Assembly (NCBI GenBank): GCA_013397075.1
Contig: VWZS01000184.1
Coordinates: forward strand, 475,181 to 539,180
Origin: Rhabdornis inornatus
Lineage: Eukaryota > Chordata > Aves > Passeriformes > Rhabdornithidae
Length of the DNA: 64,000 bases
Reading direction: 5' to 3'
Below, piece after piece: positions 48,346 to 62,090 of the stretch (its first letter is position 1; every line of letters starts with the position of its first letter). Below the pieces are notes generated by a model that saw nothing but the letters and a program-made list of their open reading frames with translations, ran no database searches and was not told the DNA's origin. The position numbers and the translations under genes are program-made.

Positions 48346-49739
48346 ACCCTTGAGAATTACCTCAGTTCTTTGGACATAATCCTTTACCAAACATGTTTTC
48401 AAAATAGAGTGAAATATTTTCAAAGAGTTTGACTGAATGCATTTTAAGATCCCACTCCTTATCTTGAACTAGACCATGACATAGCTATCTGAAAAACAGT
48501 TTCTGCTCATTAACTTATCATCTAGGAGCATCCAGCTTAGCTCTAAAAAGACAAAAAAAAATCAAAAATCCAAGAGTGAAGTATAAATACCACATCTAGT
48601 TTCAGGAAAGCAACCAATACACAAAGAGATTAAATGCCTCAGCCATGAGCTGACAAGCTGCCACTGGCAGATCCCAGCTCCCAAATCCTGCAAGTCTTAC
48701 CTGCGTACTGGAGGAGATGGGTTTTAATCTTGCGGAGTCCCAGCTGTTTCTGTAGAACTAAATACTTGAAGAAGACCTCAGCAATTTACATGCTGGAAGT
48801 CTACATGCTTGAAGACTCAAAAAATGCCAGCTTGAAGAGGACATAGTTTAAATACAGCTTCAGATCTTCTGGTGTTGTGACATGCTCACACCAGTGGAAT
48901 AGCTGAAAAGTGCAGATTTTAACAACATGGTTTTAACTACATTGTTTTCTAGCTTTGATCCATGAGTTGCAGATTCACAAATCAATTTAAATTGTCTTGG
49001 TTGAGGGTAAAGAATTTTTTCACTGGAGGGGTCATCCCTGATTAATTATGAACAAAACACAAAGGAAGTTAAATTTTTATAATTTTATTATACGTTTATA
49101 AAACCAACGCTGAAAATCAATTTTCTCTTTTGAATTACAGATATAGATAGGTCAGGTGGCTTCTAGCTACAGCTGGTAGTGATACTACCTGTGAAGCCAA
49201 ATGCCTCCTCATTTGGACCCTAAAACTGACATAGACGTAATGGGTAAAGCACAAACATCATTGATGTCACTGCAACGTTGTTATTAACTTTGCAGATCTA
49301 ATATCTACGTCAAACTCTGGCTTGTGGATCACTGACTAAAGGCAGAACAGTAAGGATCCCTGAATAGCTGTTTGTGACTCCCCTGCCTATGGCTGACCTA
49401 GTCAACTTGGCTACATTTTGAAATATCACCAAATTCATCACAGGAACATTGTCAGAAGACAGCCTTAATGTTGGGTCCCCAGAAAATCACACTTTGCTGA
49501 AAATCAAAGATGCATTGTGAGTTACAGTCACTATGTGTGATTATTTTGATATCAGTCATAGCGCTTCAACCATTTTCAGTGCTGTCAGTGAAACTGTGAA
49601 ATAGCACAACTATGTCTGGCAGCAGACAGTGGGGAACAAACAAGACAAAAAAATCCCAACAAAAGCTGCAAATAAAACCAGTACACATTATGCAGAAATT
49701 GCCTTGGCATGCAGGTCATTGGTGATTTCATTTGTAAGT

Positions 49740-49960
49740 AATGTTTTGATTGTCACAGATTATATGTTGCTCTCATCCCCCTGACATTTGTTGTGCAGCG
49801 GGATTGATTTTTGTGCTCCAGTATGAAAAGGTCACTTTGATCAATGCAGTGTAATTGGCACTAAATTAGGATCATATCAGGTTATTTTGCTATTTAATGA
49901 TGAAATATTAAAGAATAGCATGGGAAGATTGCAGGCACTAAAGTGCACTTTAAACCTGCT
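49740..49960. promoter_or_regulatory. Candidate conserved non-coding element
   Basis: An extended nuclear-receptor-like half-site AAGGTCA (49828-49834) directly abuts a TCF/LEF-type CTTTGATC (49835-49842). GTAATTGG and GCTATTTAATGATG cores follow. The block is free of simple repeats and has no convincing coding frame. Function and conservation are inferred. Confidence 0.33.
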
Positions 49961-52900
49961 GTAATGATGTTTTATTTTGTGGGAAAAATGGAGAGAAAAA
50001 CAACTAAAGTGCAGAAAATGACTGTGATGTATTGGAAGAGTGGCCTGGAATTACATATTTTCACTCGAAATAGACTGAAAGCCCCAGACACAAAACACCA
50101 AACCCAGCAGTCAGTCCTGAATACATTATACACAGAGAGCCCTTTAGAAGTTTTAATAATGCTCATTATGTACTAGTTACATGTGTCAAGTCTTCACAAT
50201 CTGCATATGATGACTGGGCAAAAGTAGATTGCAGAAGTTATGCACTTAGGCCATGATTCAGGGCAGCATGAGACATGTTTGACCCTCACTAAATACAGAA
50301 GTAAATAATTAGGCACATACTCAATGTACACCTGTGTGGGATAGTTATAAGCATTTTTTGTGCATCTCAAACCACCATGGTACAAACATGTCAGGATTAT
50401 TCAAAGGACAAGCTTAAGCCATGCTTGTTTTTTAGAAAAGATACTTTTAAAAGTACTTCTACTATTCTTTTAAGTCCAAAAGTGCACTCTTCATGCCCTC
50501 CTTTTTTTAAGAAAACTCAGTAATACACTATCAGTATTTGTAGAACAGTCTCTGTAGTGTAAAGCCAAGGTTAACATCTTCACCTTTTAAGTTTGTACTC
50601 CAGCTAGATAATGTACTTAAGGAGAACAGAGCTCCAATGAGATTTCCTGCAACATTAGTTGCCTTTAAAGAGTAATCTTTTGATTAAGATTTTCTAAAGA
50701 GTGGATGGAGGACACACCAATGTTCTCAATGTTAACAGTGAAACTCTCCTAGGGTGGGTGATGAGAATTAGCTATCAACTGTCATGTTCAGGCACCAGGC
50801 TTGATAGAACTTAAATGGGAATCTGAATGCTCAGCTCCTATTTAAATAAATAAACAAATAAATACACCTAGCAAAACATCACCAACAAAAACCAATAGCA
50901 AAGACAAAAACCTTAGCCAGTTTCAGTCAATTCTCACTGAATCCACTAGGATTCTTTTCAAATAAATGTAGTAGACAGTGCCTTAGATGAACTGCCCATT
51001 AAAAAAAAATGGATAAAATCTTTAAGAACACTGACTAAACTTGAATTTATTTCTTTAAGTAGTTTTTAAAAATATAAGCATGTGCTGATGGGTTCCACAA
51101 GCCCAGATGCTTCCTATTTAATGAGAATATATTTAGAACATGAGTTTTGTCAATATTTTTTCAGACTTTGCATCTAAATAATGATAAGCATCATAAGCAG
51201 TGTTAATAGTGTATGTTATTTTCTCCACTGTAAATACATGCTCTCTCCAATTATTCTGAAATGTTGCTGAACAAGAGGAAGCAGCATAAGATTATACTTT
51301 TAAATGCAGCTAATGTTGCAAGAAATTTATTTGAAGCTTTGCTGCCCTTAAGTACGTTATCTAGCTGTGGCATGAACTTTAAATTGCTAAGATATTAACC
51401 TTGCAAGTACCCTAGAAATATCCTAAACCTATTAATAATACAAAACAGTAGAATTGAAATTATATAAACCATGTAAGGTAACCCTGAATGACTTATTTAA
51501 ATGTATGTACCAGGCAATGTTTGTCCTAATCAATCCTTAGGACTTCACTTATTTTACACTGTTCTTATTAAGACGTTGAACTACTGGGCACATTTTGGAT
51601 TTAGTTTAAAATATGTCTTTTAAAGTATATTAAGAGAAGACCCATGACAAAAGGAAAACAGAATTTATTTGACTTCAGAGACTTTATGTATGTATGAGTG
51701 ATCCACTCAGAAGGGATAGTATTTAAACATGGAAAAATAGGCTGTCACGATCTGAAGAAAATTATCAAGAAACATATTGAAGGGCTGCAGGACCTGAATG
51801 TGGGAGAGAAGTGCAGGTGTAGGCAGAAAAAACATGTTCCAAAATACCCTGAGGTGGTATATCCCACAATCAAGGCCATGATAGGCACTGATACCATGTC
51901 ACAGTATATTTGATCTTCCACTGCCCATGAACAATTTGCCTGTAGATACTGAAGCTTGAATACAAAGGAAAGAAAATAAACATCTTTCCAGAATGAACTG
52001 TATCTTGCCCTATTTTCAGTGTTTTTTCCTCTACTTCAGTGGTTTTCACACATACCCATAATAAAGGAAACTAATAAAAAGAATAATAAAAAATATCCCT
52101 CCACAACATACATCATTAGATTAAAAAAGAAGGTTATCCAGGAGTCCCTGCTATGATATTCCATCAGTGGAAAGAAAAAAGATCGATTCTGGATAGAACC
52201 CTGTGTGTAAAGATAGTGGGGTTTAAATTGATTTCTCAAAGTTCTGTTTTTATCCTTTAAAAGATGTTTCAATAAAAATTTACCTGACAGTATTTAAAAA
52301 ATTATTTTAAATTTGTTTATTTTATTTTAAAAAAATTCACAAGGCAATTCTAAAGAGTTTTCTAAAAGAAGTTACTGTAATTTAAGGACTGCAGTTCTCC
52401 ACATGATTCAAATATAAAGAAAATGGGATCAGTGCAGTAATACCTGTATACACACAAGTGACGGAAATCCAGAATTTGGGAAGAATGTGGCTTCAAGAGA
52501 TGAATTTGTTTCTCGACTTTGCTCTGATGATTGAACTCTTTCCCTCAGAAAGACTTGATGCTTTATTTCTGCCTCAGAGTTGAAAAGTGACTGTTTCTCA
52601 AATTACTTGTGATTTAATCTCCTGGTTATTTTATCTCTTTGTCAAAAAATATATGTGAATATCATGAAATTATTTTAGTAGTGGAATGAGAAGACTGGTG
52701 GTTTATTATAAGGTTTCTGATACTGTACTTTAAATGAATATTTAAATTTTATAGAAATCAACACCTTAGATATAATTAAAGTCATGGATGTATATTTTAA
52801 AATCAGAATTTAATACTGTAAAATATGCAAATAACAAAGTTCATTTGTCCAATTTTATTTAGTCAAACCGAAGTGAGTTAACATGTTTATCACCTGAGAT

Positions 52901-53449
52901 TCCTTAAATTCTTTGATGAGTAAAAATAATTTTATTTATAAATAAATAGTAAATATCACCACATCCAAAACTTGCAATTGAAAATTTCAAGGTAGAAAGA
53001 TGAAACTCCACCACAAGAGGGCAGCAGGAATAAAAAAGGGCATGTAGCAAGAGAAAAACTCACATTAAATAAGCAGCTTTGTAGCTACATGAGTTTTATC
53101 CAACTTGAACCCTCTTGCTGCCCGCTGCTACTATTTAAAATAATTTTTTTTACAAACGTAAGTCTTACTGGCTACTCTACAGCTGTATATGAAACATCTT
53201 TGTGTGACATACAACACCATTCAGAGTTCATGGCGTTAGTGATGACACGATTTATTCCAGCTCATAGTAGGGAGTACCTGCATATCCCTGCACTTTGTAA
53301 ATCAATATATGCATGTGTTTCTGTTGCACGTTTCTAGAGGGCTTGCGACTTAGCAGGGATTATTTGCCTTTTAACCTGTCATCAGGTGACTCAGAGAATG
53401 AAAATCCCTGCACAAAATAGAAAAAATAAAAGGGAATAATTTCCCATTT
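49961..53449. other. Non-coding AT-rich stretch
   Basis: No gene supported. The 71-codon frame at 51698-51913 is lysine-rich and has no recognisable domain. AT-rich tracts at 52280-52340 and 52720-52960. Confidence 0.5.
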
Positions 53450-53468
53450 CCCCCCCCCCCCCCCCCNC
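53450..53468. repeat. C17 homopolymer with an undetermined base
   Basis: Seventeen consecutive C are followed by N at 53467 and another C. The N is the only undetermined base that I noticed. A long C run is a typical sequencing or assembly stop, so the true length is unknown. The opposite G strand could form G-quadruplex structure and the C strand an i-motif. Confidence 0.95.
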
Positions 53469-54180
53469 TCATCTGGGTGCTGAGAACTGAGCTGGTTTCC
53501 TGCAGCTCGTGCTGTGCCCCCATTCAGTTGCTTGCAGTAGGCACACGATGCCACTGATACCTGAGCATCCCACGCGAGCCAGCAGATCGTCGTAATTTAC
53601 GTACAGGTCCTTGGTCTCATTTGCTTCATGCAGGCAGCATGGGGCTGAGTGATGAGCTATGATGTCATTTCTCCCCAGCTGGACAGCACTTACTGCAGCC
53701 AGCCTTACACGGGTCAGTGGGTGAGCAGTATGGACAGGCAGCCCCAGAGACATCCATCAAAGCAGCACGCTCATCTTCCATCTGCAGGGAATTTTGTGCT
53801 GCTCTCCCCTCCAGCCCTGTAGCACCACTTGTGAGCAGGGGAACAGCTGCTAGGCCATGTCCAGAGTGGGAATATTAGATAAAAATCCAAACACAAGCCA
53901 CAGATCTTGCTGCAGCTCAGTGGTCAACCCTAAAAGGGCTTCAGGGAGTGTCAGGGACCTCCCAGCCAAACCAGTGAGGTGCAGAGGGAGCCTTAGAGAG
54001 TGCTCTCATCATAGGTGAGCCCCATGCTGGACTGGGGAGTGAAGGGGCCACTGTGAGGAGCATGGGTAGGAGATGAGCCATTGAGACACAAGGATTAGGG
54101 GTAAGCACTTCAGATGATTGGAGAAGCGCAGGAGCCACTATAAGCACAGCTCTAAAGAAATTTAAGCTCCTGTGCTAGGA
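53469..54180. other. GC-richer block next to the C run; CpG cluster, no gene assigned
   Basis: GC content rises sharply compared with the flanks. Six CpGs lie within 55 bases (53546-53601). On the minus strand a frame is open for 94 codons (53753-53469) and contains KDLYVNYDDLLARVGCSG. It is followed by a donor-like CTCAG|GTATCA at about 53561-53551, but no clear acceptor is visible. It could be a short exon, an old inserted sequence or just a GC-rich block. I do not recognise the protein. Confidence 0.3.
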
Positions 54181-57100
54181 GGATGTTCAGCCAACGCATA
54201 GAACCTCCATACAACCTTTTTTCCTTCTGACAACAATGTACAAACTCTTCCCATATTTTTTTAAATTTTTCGGGGTTTTTGTTTCCTCGAAAGATATCAT
54301 ACTATTCCTGCTCTCTTCAGTCCATCTGCAATGGAACTACAGTTTTAACGGTAGTTCAGGGCAGAGGAGATTGGACAGAAGGTGTGGATATATTTTTAAC
54401 CAAGGGAAAAAATTAGATAACTCTATGTCCTTTGCTTTACCTGCCCCAGATCTCTGAAGGTGTTTTGCACAGATACATAATGCGTCAAGAACAGAAACAT
54501 TAATGACTGGACCAACAAAGTAATTTTGTGTTGTTGTGGATATTTGCATCATATCATCATATCCACAATTTTTATCATGTCTCACCAAACTTAACAATGC
54601 CAGAAACAGATTATTTAAAAATATAGGGCCAGATTCTGCAGTATTAAGAGCTGTTACCGCTTGGTTTTGGCACTTTGGGCTAACTCTTTATTGTAACTTC
54701 TGTATTCAAGTAGGTGAGACGGTTTGTAAGACAAAAATTGGATTCTCAGGAAACAAATATTTGAAAAATATCTCTTTTGCTCTTCTTAAGGGATCTTATT
54801 ACTACTCTCATAGATAAAATGAAAGGCTCTAACTCCATCTAATGTTCAAACTGCTGAGCACCCAGCGTCTGTGTAATCTGCTTGCAGAATATGACAGCTT
54901 TGCTATTGTACAAATATTATACTCTTATACTGTCATGGTTGCACAACATAAAAACCATCTGAACCACACAAACAATATGATACAGCATAATACAACATGC
55001 ATCCTTAATTATAATTGTAATGGCCACTTATTTGTCTTTTTTTTATATTCTTAATATTGTTTTAATGTTTTCATAAGTCAGTTCATTTCAGTAAGTATAA
55101 GGATACAAGACAGAAGTTTGTGCAAGACCACGGTGAAATCAGCAGTGATGAAAAATGAGAAAAATTCTGTCACAACCAGCATTTCCAGCTCATTCTTAGG
55201 ATTTCATCTGCTTTTCAAATAAATTAATACTCATCAAAAGCTTTGCTGACACTGTATTTGTGACATACTATAATTAATTTGAATGTTTGTGCTCTTTACA
55301 TCCCAGCGTGTCTCAACCAAATACTGTAAAAAGAGAAGCTGTACGTATGTTTATGGGGAGAGCTCAGACCTGCAAGTGGACATGCATGGGTAGACACACA
55401 GCCTTTTCCTTCAAAGCCTATCTTCTCATATTCAAACACAAATTTGAAAATCTATGAGCCACGATAATATTAATTCCCAGTTTCTTTGACCCCTCATAAA
55501 ACAAAAGAAGAATGAGTGTTTGGCTAAAAGGATTCTAATGATGCCTTTGGACTCTTATGTTCACGTAATGACTAGTAGAAAGATTTATATGCCCTGTATA
55601 GGTATAATTAGACACCCACAAACCCATTGACCCTGACGAGGTGAAGAGCTCTCCTGCTTTTTGTTTCAGCAGTTGAATCAATACTTGCACGTTTTACCAC
55701 TGTGGAGTGAAATTGAGGAAATGAAAATCTGATAATTTTGCTCCCAGTGCAGTCTAGACAGAGGAGAGCAGTTTTAGTCTTTGACAGGAAGATCTATTTC
55801 CAGTTACTCAAAAGGCTAGTGTCAATTTTAAAACTTCTCTTATTATTGATTTTCAGTTTTGTTAAAAAGGATGTTTTATTAGAAATATTAGTCCCATTAA
55901 CAATGTAAGCTTATGTCTGTTTCACAGGTTGATGAAATCATGGTTTAATTTTGGTCTGAATCACAGGATACTTCTGCCTTGTGACTTTTGTGGAAAATAT
56001 GTAGTCTGAAGAAGTTAATTTCATTGTGTCTTCTAAATCTACATAAGTCAAAACAGAACTCTGCATGCAATGCTGCAGGTTCATCTAGGAAATGCAGTGT
56101 ATATGAAGAAACAACATGGCTAAAATATCTAGAATAAATATAGTTTGGCCAAATATAAAGGAAGTATTATATTTATTTCAAATGTGTTGCTTTTTCTGTA
56201 GTTTTTTGTGTGTTCTGTTTTTAATAAAATAAATAATTACTAACAAGTGTAAAAAAATGCAATGTTAAATGAAAATCCTTTAGGTTGGACCTGGAGGCAT
56301 AAAGCAATGATATTGAACTGCAAAGCAAAATGACAACACATTTCTGTAATTTTGGAAGAAGTATCAGAAAATTGATATTAAATTTTGGTTACTATGGTAA
56401 ACAGTTTCAATTCAGTGCATTATGTATGGCTATTGCCATTGATTTTGTTTTTTCATATCAATAGACTTCACTAATTTTAATGTTCTATCACCTGGCTTTT
56501 ACCTGTTGTATCACATTGTCTTATGCGTTGCTTTTTGGTAGAAGTTCATGATATGTTGAAAACACACATAATCGTAATAGATCTGAATAAAATTTCAGCA
56601 AAGTCAAAAATCCTCAAGACCCTTTAAAGACAAAATAGAAGTCATTTCATATGTACAGACTAAGAAGCTTAGGATTAGAATAGCACAGATGGTTCAAGTA
56701 TTAACCAGAAATTACTTTTTGCACACACACAAAAATGTGTCAATAAGTAAGCTACTATAGAAATAAATAAACCACTTTTCTAATTCATTAAGAGAACAGG
56801 AGTCGGTTCTAGGGGTGCATCACATGCCTTGTTTTAATGCTCTGCCTTGTGCAAGGAGAAATCAAGATATAATACTTCGACAAATAATCAGTTCTGAAGG
56901 CTTTGAATTACATTGGTATCTTTCTCAGCTCGCTGTTTGGCAATGCTTATTGCCTTCCCCAAAGCAGTTCACACTGGAAGTAATCTCCAATGTTTGGGGC
57001 TTTTTTGTCTGTGCCTATAATTTTTTGTCTGTGTCTGTGTCCTGAGAGGCACAGCTCTTGTGGATGAAGAAATTGATATTAAATATGTATATCAGGGCAT

Positions 57101-57810
57101 AAGGGTTTCTTTACAGCTGCGGCTCCTGCCAATGGAATTTTATTAAGCACAAATTAATGAAGCTTTAGGACTCTCTGTCCTTACTCCCACAGGGCTAGTA
57201 AAAGTAAAATTCTGATTTAATAAATCCTTCAAATAAGGAAGTAACCACCCCCACCCTCAACCCTACAACTTGTTACTTATGCAACACAAGTTGAGCTTCC
57301 TGCATAGATTGCACAGTTCTTTATTTGGTCGTACTTGAAATCACAAGTACTGGTATGACATTTTTTGAAGCATGTATTGAGTCACAAGGTGCTGTGAATT
57401 TTGTTAATTGAAAAGTCTGAATTAATCTCCTTCAATCACAAATAATTATTTACCTGATATGGAATATTGTCTCACAGAACCCCAAGGTCACACAAGATCT
57501 AAGATACTTATTATTATATTTATAACTCATGAGGGTTGCCTTAGATTATCTAAATTTTTGCCTTTACAATACAGTATGTGATTATTTGAAAGGATTTGCA
57601 AATCATGACAAAATTTTGTTAAGCACAGTAGTACTTAACCTTTTAAGAGTGTCTATGAGGTACATCTTTAAAAGGGCTAGTTTAGACCAAATAGGGAATG
57701 ATTACATCACCTAGATGCTAAGTATGCTGGGTAATTGCAAATTATTCATCAGTTGTTTGTTACTACTTTTTTACTCCTACTTCAAGGTAACTCGATAAAG
57801 CTAATGTTGG
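54181..57810. other. Non-coding AT-rich stretch
   Basis: No gene supported. The overlapping frames at 54236-54817 on both strands have no domains or splice support. No repeat family recognised. Confidence 0.5.
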
Positions 57811-57950
57811 GAGTTGTTTGTTTTGTTTTGTTTTGTTTTAATGGGGGTCTTTTGTTTGTTTAGGTTTTATTTTTGGGGGGTTTTTGGGTTTTTTTGGTTG
57901 GTTGTCTTTTTGTTGTTGGTTGGATTTAGTTTTGGGGGTTTTTTTTTAAA
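57811..57950. repeat. T/G-rich low-complexity tract with G runs
   Basis: The plus strand is almost only T and G. GTTTT units pass into a stretch with G runs at 57843-57847 (5), 57875-57880 (6), 57886-57888 (3) and 57934-57938 (5). The spacing between most G runs is too long for a canonical short-loop G-quadruplex. Confidence 0.8.
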
Positions 57951-60900
57951 TAAAATAAACTAAAAATGCTGTAGATTGTCCCTAACAGTAAAGAAATGTA
58001 CTTTTCTCCTCTCTGCTTTCAGTTACTGAAGATACAAGCTTTTCAGTAGGTAAATTAAAACTCAAAATTCCCTCATTGTTTTTGTAATTTTTCAAAATGC
58101 TCTTTTCAGAAAAAAACTTATAAACAGCCAGCAAACACCAAAAATTGATTTTGTACTTAGCCAAAGTAAACATGGATTTTGCTCAATATTTAGAGTTCAA
58201 GGCAGGTGGCATTTTTTTTTTCTGTAAGAATTATTAGATGTAGTTTTATCTCAGAATATCATTATAATACATAAAATCATCTTTTTCCCACATGTGCTGA
58301 GGGAAAAAGTCTAGAAATATGAAGGGAAAGTTGCATGTAGCTTAAAGAAATAGTTGAAAGTCTATTGCTAAATAGATGATTTGCTAATGAGAAATTTGTT
58401 CTTTGAGTAACCTCTTATTTTTCCATGTTTAAGAAACAAAATGTAATGCTGTGTAGCTAGTGACTTTTAGATCAAGATTATGGAATACAAGACAAAAAAC
58501 AGGAGCAAAATATCTGTGACGTGAAACAGCACAGTGTGCTGTGAGCCCCTGCCCGCTGGCAGGCTGGCTGGGCTCTGACAGTGACACGGCTCCTCTGCCT
58601 TGCATACGAGCTCCTCAAATTAAACCAGGAGCTGCAAACAGCAAGCAGCCTCTCTTCTGCATCTCTCATCCTGCAAACTAGCTTAAGAACTGCGTCTTGT
58701 CACTTGCCTGTGCAGTTTAAGGAAGAGCAATGCAGCATAATGAGAGAGGAATAAGACCTGAATTCCTCCTAGCTGTTCCTACTGTCCCCTACTGAGACCA
58801 ATTAGCTAATACCAATTTCTGTGCTTCAAGTACAAAACTTATTTCCTCCACACCCTTGTCCATGAAGGATGGTTTTAGGCACTGTCAGTGCCTTTAGAAT
58901 TACTGCATTCTTCACCCCCACCACCCCTGTTTGTTAAGTACAGGAGTAGGAAAAAAAATACCAAATTGTATGGTTTACATACACCAACAAGTGATATTTT
59001 TGTGTTTTCAGAACCATTATTCACCTCATTTTTTTAGAATTCTATTCTTTGAAATCAAATTCACGTTCAGATAAGCTGTCCCTCCTTTTGCTTCTCATTC
59101 TTGAACCAAAGAGATTGCATAATCTTGGCAGAAGTTTCTTTGAAGAAACAGGAGAATCTGGCCTAAACTTCCCTCCTGCTTTACACAAACACACACGCAC
59201 ACAAGTTTAGAAAACAATTCCTATCTCTCAATTAATTCCTAAATGTAGTCCCTATGCAGCCAACCCATGAGGGTCTAAATGCCATGAGTATGTGACCTCA
59301 GCAACCTTGCTCTCAGACAGCTCATGAGATTCTCTACAGAGTGGGTATCATTTAGAGGATTAAATTGGCCAAAACTATTCAAATCATGACAAAGTGCAAA
59401 GGTTCAACTATTTTGTAAATAACGTTATAAACAAATGTTAATTATGCAATTGAACATCATTCGTTACAGGTCTCAATGAACGATGGAAGGAGCAATTAAT
59501 ATCTTTAAAAGTCCATAATTACATACTTATACAATAGTCTGTAATTGCAAATAGTCATATAAATATATAATTGAAAAATTTAAAAAATCCGTGTTGCATC
59601 AGAAATGGGATAATAGGGACTTTGCTGTTGAAGTGAACTAACCATCTCAGATAAATGCTTGTTCATTCATGTACATCAGTCTAAGTTCTCCATTAGAGAA
59701 AACACTTGCTGCCTGTAGTCCTTGAAAATTATAAAGCAAAAATCTAGCTTTGAATTTGAGTTAAAACAAGTAAATTGCATTTTTGTTTAATTTTTTGATA
59801 GAAGCAAAACTTATTGCCTGGGAAGAAAGAATGGCTTTCAAACAGACAAAAAGATCATGTTGAAAACAAGCTTTATGCCCCATAACTTATTAAGAAATTA
59901 GTGAATAGTTTTATTTGAAATTAGTTCTTTTTCTACAGCAAAGTGGATAAACACTTCAAGTAAATAAGTGTTTTTTTTCCTGCAAGTGTAAAATAAGTAA
60001 ATTTTTTCCTTAAAACTAGGTGAAAGGCAGCAGGAGAATAGCAGTAAGTTAGTTGAATACAACAGAGTTAATAAACCATTCTATCATATCCATTAGTTAA
60101 TAAGCATGGTAGACTGAGGTCTAAAGATGTAAGTGACATAATACTGATTTAAACTGAATTTGTCTGCCACTGAGAATTCTCAATGGAACTTGGGGTGTAA
60201 TGCTACAATTTTCATCACCGTGAGATTTGGGATATATTTCGGTGGTGCATCGTGTAAACTTCCTTATGAGAAAATGTCTTTATAGCTGCAATCAGTGTTT
60301 GTATTGACAGACAAATTTTAATCCACCAGACTTTTAAAAAATAACACCGAGTTGAAGTTAACACATGATGATGGAAATATCTTTTACTCTTTATATGAAA
60401 TTAGGTAGTAATTTCTATGCCATGGACAGTTCTTAACATGTTTGCTTACCTCTCATAGGCTAAACAATATATACTAGTGTTTTTTTCAAACAGTTACTGG
60501 AGAGAATTTCTTTATTTCTGTCAGGAACAAGCACTCGCATACATGTGAGTGAACACACAGACACACACCCTTGTTGGGGGCAAACATTTAGGAAGTTGTC
60601 TTGAGCTCTTTCAAACCATTTTTTTTCTGTATTGTTCTTGTTGAGTGATAGAGTCATGGCACACTACATTTTCTGTCACTTCTGCAGCCAAATGCTGTAA
60701 TGATATTGCTCATTTTGAAAATACAAGAGACAATCCCTACACTGAGATCTATAGCCCTTTCCAGAATTTGTAATGAGTTAGTAGCACTGGCCAAGATGTG
60801 AAGAAAGGAAAGAGGAGTTCTTTAGCAGCAAGATTTATCCACTGATTTTGTTAACTACATTGCTAAAAATGTTGTTTCTTTGCTTAAAAAAAAAAATTAA

Positions 60901-62034
60901 AAAAAAAAGTTTTTCACAAGATTTATTGTATTAAAGCACAAAGAATACAATTTGTTAGTTCAGTCTGGACAAACAATAGACAAACTGTAGTCCCTGTCAC
61001 TTTTTAATTATGAAAACAGCTCAGCTATGTTATCAATCCATCTTCCTGTCCTATTTCCTGCTTACATTTCTATCTTTGTACTTTCCCTCCTAACATTGTG
61101 GTACTCTTAAAGGTTAAGAAGAAATACCTGTCACTCCTTCTTCTATGGAGTATATACATGGGATAAAATTTTAAATAGAGAATGCTGAGTCCAACAGATG
61201 AATTCTGCACTAAGTACTGAAAGTCACAGGATTAGAATGCTTATTTCTTACAGTTGGAAAAGTGGAGACTATTCCACAGAACTACAGTGTTGGGGTTTTT
61301 TTCTTCAAAGCTCAGCCTTCTAGTGCAGTCCTTTTTCATTGTTTGACCAAATGTTTATGCTGTCAAAGGGACTGGCCAAAAGCAGGAATGTGATTGCTCA
61401 TGTCAATTTGTCAATTTAATGTAGAACACTGAATACAAAGAGCTACAGAGGTCTTGAAATGGGTGATATGTCTCTAAGTGAAATTTAAGCCTTAGACTAT
61501 CCCTTAAATGGTTGGTTATAACAATTTGTGCATTGCACCAGCTGAAGCCTTTTCAGGACATGAGGTTTAATTTCCAGATATAAAAAGTTATAACAAGGAT
61601 TTCTGATTGAATAATAGGTGTTTTTATTCATCTTTTCAATAAGGAATTTCCTTCTCAGACCTTGCCTGTTCTTACTTTCACAACTGGAGAATTGTTCATC
61701 CTCCATTCACTTGGCACCTTTCAGTTAGATAGCAGGATCAACAGAGTATGTCAGTACCATGTGAACTGGAAGAGTGGCTAGATTTTACTCTAGACTTCCT
61801 TTCACTTGGTACTTATTGCCTTCACTGCTTCCCTGCAGGGAATACAGACGATAGAACAGAGCTAACTATGGAGGTGCTTACCACAACAATTTTAATATAG
61901 CAGGTTTGGATTTATTTCCAGCAAGTGGCTCCTGTGGAAGGGAAAAAATGTTTCTTTGAAGCTAAAATTAGCATGAGAAAATGATCCAATGAAATTTAAA
62001 AGAACATGCCTCTGCTGGTCATTTATGTGCAGGA
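57951..62034. other. Non-coding AT-rich stretch
   Basis: No gene supported. A short GC-richer patch lies at 58515-58660 and a CA-rich patch at 59185-59202. A runs lie at 60887-60908. Confidence 0.5.
59390..59620. promoter_or_regulatory. Candidate conserved non-coding element
   Basis: An AT-rich block that is not simple repeat, with TTAATTATGCAATTG (about 59438-59452), two TCTCAATGAACGATGG-like segments with retained CpG, and several TAATTG/TAATTA cores. Possible enhancer; composition-based only. Confidence 0.28.
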
Positions 62035-62090
62035 AGTAGATGTCATCCTTATGCCTAGCCTAAGTAGGTGTCATCTTTATGCCTAGCCTA
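62035..62090. repeat. 28-bp tandem duplication
   Basis: Two head-to-tail 28-bp copies (62035-62062 and 62063-62090) of a unit starting agta and ending atgcctagccta differ at two positions (a/g and c/t). This is a recent local duplication with no coding meaning. Confidence 0.9.

Larger units (their letters stand above)
46046..49739. other. Non-coding AT-rich stretch
   Basis: No gene supported. Includes a perfect 16-bp palindrome, GATCCATTAATGGATC, at 47146-47161, and a T15 run near 48086-48100. Confidence 0.5.

Noticed and set aside
51698..51913. 71-codon lysine-rich frame that might be a retrocopy
   Set aside because: No recognisable domain and no poly(A) remnant or splice signals found.
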